Shown in pieces: positions 6,194-15,400 of a stretch of DNA of 21,345 nt. Every line of letters starts with the position of its first letter. The first letter of the stretch is position 1. Below the pieces are notes generated by a model that saw nothing but the letters and a program-made list of their open reading frames with translations, did no database searches and was not told where the DNA came from. This DNA is from Agaricus subrufescens (Eukaryota; Basidiomycota; Agaricomycetes; Agaricales; Agaricaceae). A program made the position numbers and the translations under genes. The stretch is from NCBI GenBank assembly GCA_029945375.1, contig JAQOTE010000016.1, positions 1-21,345 on the forward strand, written 5' to 3'.

Positions 6194-7743
6194 CCTTTTG
6201 ACCTTGAAAACCCAGCCAGAGTTGACTACCTTCTTACCAGGAGGCAGTTCAGTGAGTTCCCAAGTCCTGTTAGCCTCAAGATTGAATATCTCAGTGTTAC
6301 AAGCATCCACCCAGTGTTCCCTGTCAGGGGACTGCATAGCAAGCCTGTAGGTGCAAGGATCAGCTGTAGAAACAGCCCCAGCAAACTTGACCTCATAGAA
6401 GTCAGTATTAGCTGAAAGAGCAGCTTCATCATCGTCTTCTGGGTCTCTAGCAGGCAGATTAGGTTGCCTGACCTTCCACCAGTCACCAGGGGGCTTCCAA
6501 ACGCGCCCAGTGCAACGTAGCACTCTGGGAGGCTCAGGGGGCACTCCAGCAGTGGGGGGAGTCACAGGGAGCGGAATTGGAGCTTGTGGGGGCGGAGTAG
6601 CAGGGCTAGGAGGAGAAGGAGCAGGCAGAGGAATCTCCTCTTTGAGAGGAACAGCAGAAGAACTCAGACTGGGGGGCTGAAAGCGAGCAGGGAGAGGGCT
6701 AGTATCACCCCCTTCATCTAGGAGAGGTGGCACTCCGAAATGCGACATTGGTGGTGCAGGAGAAGGCTCAGAAGTAGTCTGAGGCTCAGGGGAGGGGGGA
6801 GGGCCAGCAAATGAAGGTACAGCATCGAGTTGGGCTCTAGAAGTGCCAGGAAAGTACCTCTCATCGAAATCAGCCCTCTCCGAGATCACTGAACGCTTAG
6901 TGACTGGATTATAGAACTTCCAGCCTTTGTAGCCTGCAGGATAGCCTATAAAGACACATTTTTCAAAGTGAGGCTCTAGAGAAGTCCTCTTATCTCGCTG
7001 TACATGCACATAGGCAGTGCACTCCCATACTTGGAGGTGGGAGACATCAGGCTTTCGCTTATAGAAGGCCTGGAAGGGTGTAGTGCCAGAGAGCAACGCT
7101 GTAGGCAGCCTATTCCAGACATGGACCATAGAAGACACACATTCTCCCCAGAAAGAGGCAGGAAGTCGAGATTCCGAGAGCATAGCAGTGATTCTTTCAC
7201 CCATAGTCCTATTAGCTCTCTCTGCAAGGCCATTCTGCTGAGGCCTGTTGCAAGTAGAATGCCTCCTTTTGATCCCAGACTGCTCCGTGAACGTGAGGAA
7301 GGCCTTAGACATGTATTCACCACCTTTATCATCCTGTAGAGCCTGAATTTTGACTCCAAGTTGATTTTCAGCCCAAGATTTGTAGACTTTGAATGCTTCA
7401 AAGGCTTCTGACTTGCTTTTAAGCAAGTGTACAGCTCAGAATCACGTCGCGTTGTCTATAAACGTGATCCAGTACTTGTAGCCTGAGTGGGAAGCAACTG
7501 GGAGCAGTCCATGAAGATCTGAGTGCACCAGCTCAAGAGGAGATCAATTATGGCTGGAGGAGGGGGGGAATGGAAGTGAATGCATCTTTCCTGCAAGGCA
7601 GGGCCGGCATATAGGGTCAGGAGGAGCATTAGAATCGAGTTTAAGGCCTGTAACAAGGTCCTTACTCAACATAGACTTCACATCAGCATAATTGTGATGA
7701 ATGAAGCGACGATGCCACAGGGAGAGGTCAGCTGGCAGTGTAG
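6194..7743 (-). pseudogene. Copia element B: integrase, linker and RT N-terminus, with three nonsense codons
   Basis: Reading leftward come the H-H-C-C zinc region, the integrase core (HSDLHG; FIDNAT; DDKGGEY; the acidic NGLAERANRT motif), the integrase C-terminus (YKGWKFYNPVTKRSV and RADFDERYF), a Pro/Ser-rich linker of about 120 residues, and the RT N-terminus (HWVDACNTEIFNLEANRTW, then NSGWVFKVKR). Three TGA codons interrupt the zinc/core region, at 7544-7546, 7442-7444 and 7436-7438 (plus-strand TCA). In element A's copies the matching codons are mostly CGA, so the stops are explained by CpG deamination. A 1-base deletion near 7744 (relative to element A) shifts the frame away from the protease. 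From 7435 to 6194 the frame is open. It is a dead copy of a Pol gene whose order and motifs are all standard Ty1/Copia. Confidence 0.85.
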
Positions 7744-7744
7744 A

Positions 7745-8350
7745 ACAGCAAAAGTGGCCTCGGAAGTGATTGTAGAGCCATCTAGCTCAGCAGAGTTGTT
7801 GGAGTGGATAGTGGCCATAAAAAGCGTTGTTCCCTTGCACTGGAAAGCAATAGAGCAAGCAGAAATGGTGATATTAAAGCCCTTGTGCTGAGCAAGGTAT
7901 AAACATGACAGCAGATTACTCCTGAGGTCAGGAACATGTAGTACCCTCGAAAACTCGACCGCTCTAGCCTCCTTTCCATTAACAACTGGTTTAAACACCA
8001 CAGAACCTATCCCCACAGAGTATACCACTGAATTATCAGCTAATCGGATGGGAATGCGATTGGGGGAGTAGTTCTTGAACCAGTGACGATGTGGGGTCAT
8101 ATGAGAAGTGGCCCCAGTGTCTGCAAGCCAATGGAAGTCAGCATCAAGCTGTAGAGGCATAGAAAGCGAAGGGGAAGGGGAGGGATGTGAGGCACTTGCA
8201 TTTCCAGCAAATTCACGGACTCTCTGCGCTTTTTCGGGGCTAGAAGTCGAAGAGGAGCTTGCTGCAGAGCCTGAGGCGTCATTTGAAGCATCCTGAGCCT
8301 TGTTAGCCTTGTTTCCGCGAGTTCTAGGCTTCTGAGCGTCCTCCTGGGCG
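7745..8350 (-). pseudogene. Copia element B: protease segment
   Basis: This segment encodes the Copia aspartic protease with active site LADTGATSHMT, the flap region and VLHVPDLRSNLLSCLYLAQ, in a frame different from gag because of a single-base loss near 8350-8362 (GCGCGTTTTTCGCG here; GCGCATTTTCTCGCG in element A). It continues through NNSAELDGSTITSEA and loses frame again near 7744. It would have matured the Gag-Pol polyprotein. Protein identity to element A is very high over this part, so the two elements belong to one family. Confidence 0.8.
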
Positions 8351-9095
8351 CGTTTTTCGCGTTTTCGAATGCCCTACACGTCTCCACCTTGTGACCTAGC
8401 CTCCCACAGAAATTGCAGCTCACTGACGCGTTTTTGAAGCCAGAGCGAGCGGCTAGAGCCTGGGAGCCTCCCAAAGCGTCCCCAGCGCGTTTTTTGCGTT
8501 GTATATCCTCTGTGACAAAGGCCTGATGAATGGTAGCCTTGTCCAGCTTGTCCATAAGCAAAAGAGACGAGGAGAAGGCGGAATAGTCATCTGGGAGCGC
8601 TCTAATGAGGGCCATAGATGCCAGCTCATCATCTAGCATCTCCAGAGTGAAGGAAGTGGGTCTGAGCTCTTTAATTTGATGTTTGCAGCCTTCTACCCTG
8701 TTGATAAGCGATTGGAGAGACTCTTCCTCAAATTTCCTGATGCTGAACAGCTCATCATAGGCATTAAAATGCATTCCAGCCTTCTTCTGCCTGTGTACAG
8801 CCTCCAGAGCAGCCCACATCTTCATGGGGTCATCCTGGATGCCATTAAAGTGCACCCTCTGCTCCTCTTCAACCATCACAAATAGCCAGCCAGCAGCCTT
8901 GTCACAACAAGCCTTGAAAGTGTCCAGAGCATCCGCTTCAGCCTGGGTAACAGGGGAGGACACAGTGGGGGACTTCTGCTTGCCAGAGATGATTCTCCAT
9001 AGCCCAGAAGCTCACAGCCATGCCTCCATCTCTCCAGACCATGTCGTATAGTTCTCCGCAGTGAGTTTTGCAAACATGGGTGATCTGGAAGCCAT
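8351..9095 (-). pseudogene. Copia element B: Gag, with an early nonsense codon
   Basis: The ATG at 9095 starts MASRSPMFAKLTAENYTTW. The 28th codon is TGA (9014-9012), where element A has CGA (Arg) in EAWLRASGLW. The frame then stays open to about 8360 and covers the rest of Gag, including IKELRPTSFTLEMLDDEL and the zinc knuckle CNFCGRLGHKVETC. It ends in a frameshift just after FENA. Codon 142, which is a stop in element A, is intact here. Each element therefore died by different mutations. Gag would assemble the particle and bind element RNA. Confidence 0.85.
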
Positions 9096-9203
9096 CAGAG
9101 TTGATTTGAGAGCAGGGGAAGCAAAATAGATTTGAGGAAGTAGAGAAGGAGAGGAGAATGAATGAAGTTGTGAATGAAAAACTTGTTTTTCCAGTAGTTA
9201 GAA
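9096..9203 (-). other. Copia element B untranslated leader
   Basis: About 108 bases, collinear with 2354-2460, between the gag ATG and the primer-binding site. No ORF and no distinctive structure is visible. Confidence 0.7.
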
Positions 9204-9219
9204 GCCGGGGCCCATAACC
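9204..9219 (-). promoter_or_regulatory. Primer-binding site, element B (half-tRNA initiator Met type)
   Basis: Identical to the site in element A (plus strand GCCGGGGCCCATAACC), unchanged despite extensive decay around it, and directly adjoining the LTR end at 9220. Confidence 0.8.
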
Positions 9220-9458
9220 TGTCGGATGTAAAACGTAGCGTGTGCAGAGATGGTTCTAACAATGGTAGTCACGAGTGAATTGGATAAGAATTGATATAGC
9301 AGTCCTGTGAACAAGTCTAAGAAGCTATCTATGAATATACAGAACTCTATACTCACCTGTGAACAAATCTAAGAAGCTAAGGGCTTCTAGAGTGTTCACA
9401 GACAAGTTCAACATGTGCTTACTAATATATCACATGATCAGAAAGTTGTACCATCTCT

Positions 9459-9472
9459 AAGTCCATATACAA
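9459..9472. repeat. Target-site duplication, left copy (full LINE)
   Basis: AAGTCCATATACAA, repeated at 17247-17260. The LTR of element A (3635-3648) holds the same sequence uninterrupted, showing the empty site. One or two of the leading A's could instead belong to the poly-A tail. Confidence 0.9.
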
Positions 9473-9564
9473 CATTCCTTCTTGCCTCTCACTTTCATCA
9501 TCCCGGTGAAAAAAGTAGCGCATTACAGGAATACATTGTGTTTTACCGGCCCACCAGCCACGCC
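9473..9564 (+). promoter_or_regulatory. LINE 5' UTR
   Basis: Only 92 bases, starting with the pyrimidine-rich CATTCCTTCTTGCCTCTCAC. It should carry an internal promoter, as LINE 5' ends do, but no TATA box or A/B boxes are seen. The first bases closely match the start of the short retroposon at 3881. The element may be slightly 5'-truncated. Confidence 0.5.
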
Positions 9565-12399
9565 ATGAGCGACCTGTTTGTACCCGACTCCCAACCCACC
9601 CCGCCCTCCCTCCCTCCTGAGTTTGCCGCCATCCAAGCTCGAAAATCTGCCCGGCTCGCAGCCAGAGAAGAGAAACGTGCCTTACGCACTCAAGCTACCG
9701 ACCTCACCAACAGAGGTTATAATCCGAAGAACGAGCTGCTCGGAAGGAAGAGCAGGTCCAAGGCAAGTAGCATCCGCTCATCCTCAGCCATCCCCGCTAG
9801 GCGGACCCCTGCACCTGAAAACACGACTAATGCATTGACGGAGGACAACCTCCTCATGCACACTAACCTCTCACAGAAGGAACAGGCCTCGCCCACACGA
9901 GGCAGATCCAGACCCACGTCCCTTACCAACCCTAACATACACGCGGCAGCATTGGTTTCAAATATTTCCGATGAATCCCTCACCCCCTCAGAAATCGCCG
10001 AAGCCCGTGAAAACGGTGGTGATCGACTTGCTAACATGACAGATGAGGAAATCAAACACGAATTCCGAAACCTCAAAGATGAAGAAGAATTCCAACAACT
10101 CACCGACGAACAAATCGAGCACCGACTCAGTAACATTCATAGATCCCGCGCACCATCCCCATCACCCGGACGGGCACCGGCCACCCCCGCCAACCCCCCC
10201 ACTCCAGTCACCCCCCCTACTAACAAGAATCTTATCCTAGATGGCGACAAGACCCCAAGGTCCCCCGCAGTCACCAAAGCCACGATGCATGCCGTAAACC
10301 TCCTCTGCGGCAGAAATGATAATACTAACCCGTTGGAAATCACTAAGTCCCAACAGATGCAGGATTTCGAAACGTCTATCATGATCAGCAAAGTAGGCGT
10401 CGACCACATTCACATTCCTGACATCCCTCACCCCGCCACTCCCACCCCCGATCCCTTAAAGAAAGCATTCTCAATCGAAGAAATGGATCATATCAACGCA
10501 TTGTGGTCCGAGCTCATTGTCTATTATGACAGCTTCATCCCCGAATTCATCCCCAACGCTCACGTTCTCGCCGAACCGGCATATAGGTTTATTAAGGGCT
10601 ACCCTACCACCAAATGGGCGGAAGTCAAAGTCGGCCATAACACCGCCAAAGAATTGTACTCCAACCCTCCACCGTTCAAACCATATCGCCCCGATCAGGG
10701 CGAAAACGTTCCCCCATTCACACACATGGACACATCTGATGACCACGTCCCGGCCCCTGCAGCACCTACCTCCCCGACACACACCGAACTATCCTACGCC
10801 TCTCCCATACCCAACGCCAGCAACACACCAAACAACGCTATCACTATTCCCAAAGCAGATAGCGCATTCCCCACCCTCAAAGAGTCCATACACGCCCCCC
10901 GCATCCCCACTGTCCCGTCCAATCCGGCCCCCTTTCCCCCTCCCAAAACTTTTATCCCGGATCAACCTCGACCCAGCTCTCCTATTCGTATGGGACCGCC
11001 CAAACCCATCAGAAAACCCACCCCCGCCAAGTCCGCCTTTACTAAACCAGCCGGCGATCTCAAATCGTCAATTAGAGACATGTCTCACCTGGGCACCAAA
11101 GCAAAGACCTCCCTCCTCCAAAAAATCGACAGACTTACTGATGAGAAAGTCATCCAAGAACACGCCACACTTCACGCCGAAAAATACAGTAAAAAAGGTC
11201 CTAAAAAACTATCCCCTCCCCCTAAACCTTCCTACGCTGACGCGGCTAAGCCGGCCCCCATGCCTTATACCCCCCAAGCACAGGACCTACTAGCTAAGAT
11301 TCTCGCCTCTGACTTGGATAACAGCAGCAAAACCATTGCCATCTCTGGTCTCGAGCACATCCCCGCTCCGAAAATCAAAGCCCCCGTCAAACCAGTCAAT
11401 CCTAAAGCCCATCCCACCCCTAAAGCGACTGCCATTTCCAAAGGACCCAGCCGCAAGGCCGCCATCTTCAATATCGACGCCACCTTACATGCCACACACC
11501 TTACAGATATAGGCGCGCTTCTTGAATGCATGAACAAGACCTTGATGAACATCAGAAGCAGCATGAGAACAGAAACCGGCAAAATTAACGGTAACACGTT
11601 CCACATTTATCTAAACGTCGTCCCAAGAGAGGAAGAGTTCAAAGACCTCCGTCTCGCGCTCATATGCGCACTCGACCTTAAAACTGACAGCGGCGGAGAC
11701 ATCCCATCAGACGCCCTCATCCCATACGCCCCCCAATCCACAGCCCATCTCATACTAAAGGGCTTCGATTTATATAACACTAAATTCAGCAGAAAAGACG
11801 AGGACAAACTTACAGGAGAACAGGTTCTCGACCTCCTCAGCATGAACTCAAGACTAAACGACCTTGTATGTGTACGCACCCCACGCGTGGTCAAATCCCA
11901 AAGGTCAGATGATGCCGCCGTCGTATTCATGGATGTATGGGATTCCCAAAATGGAGCCAATACCAAACACATCGTCAACAAACCGTACCACGTCCATGGT
12001 AAGCTTATTCGCATTGAGTACACTAGGCCTAGGGAATTCGTTCCCCAGTGCCAAAAATGTTGGTCTTGGAAACACGGCACATCCGCATGCCGCATTAATC
12101 ACCATAGATGTGCCCGGTGTGGTGACGGTCACCGCACTGATAACCACGACTTCTATGCCGCATGTTGCGCCTCACAACGAACAGATAACCACGTCCCCAC
12201 CTGCACCCATGCCCCTAAATGCCTCAATTGCGGGGGCCCACATATGGCCTTCGAAATGGCATGCGAATACAAGCAACACCAACACGATCGACAATGGCAT
12301 TTTAGAAGAAATGAAGAAGATAGGGACCGACACCTCGCATCAAGGAAGGTGGCCATCGAGGCCACCGACCCCAGCAAAGTAATTATCCCCATCGATTAA
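9565..12399 (+). CDS. LINE ORF1: gag-like nucleic-acid-binding protein
   Basis: A 944-residue protein that would coat LINE RNA in a cytoplasmic ribonucleoprotein particle. I start it at ATG 9565 (MSDLFVPDSQ, with G at -3). The frame is open further left to an ATG at 9415, but that part lies in Copia LTR sequence outside the LINE. Residues about 1-620 are Pro/Thr/Ser-rich and low in complexity, with a charged, probably helical stretch at about 139-190. Residues about 637-820 look like the globular RRM-like part of LINE gag proteins. Three Cys-His knuckles follow at 829-900: CQKCWSWKHGTSAC (C-X2-C-X4-H-X4-C), an irregular CARCGDGH unit, and CLNCGGPHMAFEMAC. It ends TAA one base before the ORF2 ATG, suggesting coupled translation. 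The length is large for this kind of ORF1. Confidence 0.9.
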   Translation: MSDLFVPDSQPTPPSLPPEFAAIQARKSARLAAREEKRALRTQATDLTNRGYNPKNELLGRKSRSKASSIRSSSAIPARRTPAPENTTNALTEDNLLMHTNLSQKEQASPTRGRSRPTSLTNPNIHAAALVSNISDESLTPSEIAEARENGGDRLANMTDEEIKHEFRNLKDEEEFQQLTDEQIEHRLSNIHRSRAPSPSPGRAPATPANPPTPVTPPTNKNLILDGDKTPRSPAVTKATMHAVNLLCGRNDNTNPLEITKSQQMQDFETSIMISKVGVDHIHIPDIPHPATPTPDPLKKAFSIEEMDHINALWSELIVYYDSFIPEFIPNAHVLAEPAYRFIKGYPTTKWAEVKVGHNTAKELYSNPPPFKPYRPDQGENVPPFTHMDTSDDHVPAPAAPTSPTHTELSYASPIPNASNTPNNAITIPKADSAFPTLKESIHAPRIPTVPSNPAPFPPPKTFIPDQPRPSSPIRMGPPKPIRKPTPAKSAFTKPAGDLKSSIRDMSHLGTKAKTSLLQKIDRLTDEKVIQEHATLHAEKYSKKGPKKLSPPPKPSYADAAKPAPMPYTPQAQDLLAKILASDLDNSSKTIAISGLEHIPAPKIKAPVKPVNPKAHPTPKATAISKGPSRKAAIFNIDATLHATHLTDIGALLECMNKTLMNIRSSMRTETGKINGNTFHIYLNVVPREEEFKDLRLALICALDLKTDSGGDIPSDALIPYAPQSTAHLILKGFDLYNTKFSRKDEDKLTGEQVLDLLSMNSRLNDLVCVRTPRVVKSQRSDDAAVVFMDVWDSQNGANTKHIVNKPYHVHGKLIRIEYTRPREFVPQCQKCWSWKHGTSACRINHHRCARCGDGHRTDNHDFYAACCASQRTDNHVPTCTHAPKCLNCGGPHMAFEMACEYKQHQHDRQWHFRRNEEDRDRHLASRKVAIEATDPSKVIIPID

Positions 12400-12400
12400 T

Positions 12401-15400
12401 ATGTCTAACACACCTATCCCCATACCCGACGAGTGTCGAATACTCACCCCCCCTCTTTTTAATGTATGGTCATATAATGCTAACAAGAGTTGGGAGAACA
12501 CTTCTCTCACTCTGGAACGATGCGCTTCTTTCATCAACATTATTTTATTTCAGGGACCCGGATGGAAACACGTCCGCGCCCAACCCTCAACAGTTAACAA
12601 AGAAGGCGACGATGCCTTTGGCCCACCCATACACCCCTCGTGGATACCTATCCTCCCCGCCTTTGATTGCACTAATGCCTCCTCATTCCACCCCAGAGTC
12701 CTTACCTACGTCAACAGGAGACTCGCTTCTCTTAACCCCCAATATAGATCGGACATCTGCAAACACCCCGATATATCCATACTAACTCTTAAACATCCAG
12801 GACGTCTCCGAGAAACCACTAACATCGCAAACGTCTACAACGACGGTCGCTCCCATGCGGCCCTCACATTCTTGGAAAACGATACTAACCAATTCCCTCT
12901 TCTTGACCTATGCGCAGGTGACTTCAACATTCAAGATGCTGAATGGGACCTGGGCGCAAGGGCGCATCACGGACCTAACGCGCACAGTACCAGGCTCGTG
13001 GATGCCCTAAGTTCCCTGGGCGTCCTCCGAGCCAACTTCGACAATCAACATACCCCTACGCACATCCCCCACCAACACGAAGGCGTTCACCCTTCTATTA
13101 TTGACCTATGCTTCACTTCCCCCACATTCCTCGAAAACCCTGACTTCCAGGCCGTGGTCCAAAACGATGACGTCAGCAGGCTTGGGTCGGATCATAACCC
13201 GATACACACCAGAATTCCTAACAAGGGCCAAGAAGATACTATTGGTAAGATGTTCCTCGATCGATATTCTAAAGAAGAAGACGCTTTCGTCAAAGAGATC
13301 ATCGACAAAACTAACACCCTCAGAATTTCACAAGGTCTTCCGACAAACGCCGACCAAATCGAAAAATTCACAGACAATATGGGTAAAATTTTCCTCGAAG
13401 CATGGAATACTCACGCCGTTATGGCTAAACCGTCCCGCCATTCCAAAAAATGGTGGGACAAAGACTGTAGGAACGCGTTCAGCGACATGAAGCGTAACCG
13501 ACTCCCAGGATCCAAACGCGACCCCGCCAAATACTCAGCACTCAGGAAAATGGCAAGGGAAAAAAGAAACGCACACTTCAGCAAAGCCATCAAGTACACG
13601 GCGGTTGACAAAAAACGACCATGGGACCTTATCGAGTGGACAAGGGAACGGAAACTCCCAGCCACTGAGGCTATTCTCGACACCAACGGTAAACCCTGCA
13701 ACGATGATACCTTGCTCTTTGACGCCATCCATAAAACCTTTAACTCCGCTAACGATCGGAAGGTCACGTTCGATAGAGTTACCGAAAACCTCACCCCCCT
13801 CCCCCCTCGAACATGGAACCCCTTCTCTCCCCTCGAAATCACTGACGCATTACGCAGCTGTTCCAAAAATTCGGCTCCTGGACCAGATCACATTTCCTGG
13901 CACATCCTCAAAAGACTTATTAGGTCATCGCCGGAATTCACGGCCACCCTGGTGTCATTATGTAACGTATGTGTCGAAACGGGAACTTGGCCGTCACACT
14001 TCAAAGAATCAATCTCCGTTATCATCCCCAAACCCGGCAAACCGACCTATGATAGGATCAAATCGTTCCGACCAATCGTATTACTTAACACAACAGGCAA
14101 ATTGTTCGAGAAGGTTATAGCTACCCGACTACAGTTCGACGGTATCACCCATAAAATCGTCCACCCATGCCAAACTGGGGGCATCCTTCAACGATCCACG
14201 GAGGACGCCGCCATTGCCATTACCCACTGTGTCAGAAACGCTTGGAGTCGTAAACAGGTTGTCTCTGTTCTTGCTTTCGATATTGCTCAATTTTTCCCAT
14301 CTCTGAACCACTCCATATTATGCGACACACTAACCCACTTTGGATATCCTCCACAGGTCGTCTCATTTTTCCGCAATTATTTAGTTAACCGGCATACGTC
14401 ATATAACATAAATAACAAAAAATCCCCAAAATACGCTTGCGATGTAGGAGTCGGACAAGGAAGCACTCTCTCGCCTATCCTATCTGCACTCTATATTTCT
14501 CCTATCTTTCATCTTTTGGATCACTGGATTGAGAATGACGAATCATTCATTAAACCTATTTCCTCCTTTCTCTCTTACGTTGACGATGGTTTACTTGTAG
14601 CTACAGACTCGGACTATCATAGCACCCACGAATCCCTCATTCACGCATATACTTACATCACCTCCCTATTCACAGAATTTGGATTGGTTATGGAACACTC
14701 CAAAACTGAACTCTTCAACTTCGCCAAAAAACCCGGAGATCCCAACCCTCCCATCGACCTCGGCGTAGAACCATACACAGGAGATCACCCCCTCATCCCC
14801 AAAGACGTCTGGAGATATCTAGGCATCTTCTTCGACCGCTCACTCACGTTCAAACATCATGTTAAAAGATATGCCACGCGTTCGTTCTCAGCCGCAAAAT
14901 GCCTCAAAATTCTAGGCAACTCGGCGCGCGGCCTCAACCCCATTCACAAACGACTCCTCTACACATCGTGCGTTATCCCCATCGCCACATACGGACTTAG
15001 CTGCTGGTACTGCCCGGGTACCCGAGGTTTCGTCGCCAATACAAAAATTTTCAATGCCATGCACCGATCCGCATCGCTCTGGATCACCGGGGCATTCCGC
15101 ACCACCCCCACAGGAGGCGCACTCGCCATGGCCGGCCTCACACCTATGCACATAGTCCTCAAAAAACTACACAATAAGTCCAAAGCTAGGATTGCCACCC
15201 TACACCGAGGTCACCCCATCCTCACCCTCACATATAAAAGTATGGCTCAGGGAACTAAAATACACCCGGAGAGCTTAGAGATGATGTCTAAAACCAGGAG
15301 GAAAACCGCTAAGTCACCACTTGACGTCAGTAGTCTTGACCTCATCGCTGAAACCTTCCATCCTACACATCCCAAAGCCACTCCGGGCCAACGTTTCATG

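Noticed and set aside
5346..9095. Classical ascomycete RIP (CpA to TpA) as cause of decay in element B
   Set aside because: The stops and most visible changes are at CpG sites, which fits methyl-CpG deamination or a CpG-directed process better than the CpA preference known from Neurospora.
9415..9564. In-frame ATG at 9415 as the start of LINE ORF1
   Set aside because: It lies in Copia LTR sequence left of the LINE boundary at 9473. The ATG at 9565 is the first inside the element in this frame and has a purine at -3.
10517..11293. Open frame of 258 codons overlapping ORF1, and similar ones at 13605-14120 and 15526-15966
   Set aside because: Shadows of the C-rich, Pro-rich LINE ORFs in another frame; they show no family motifs.
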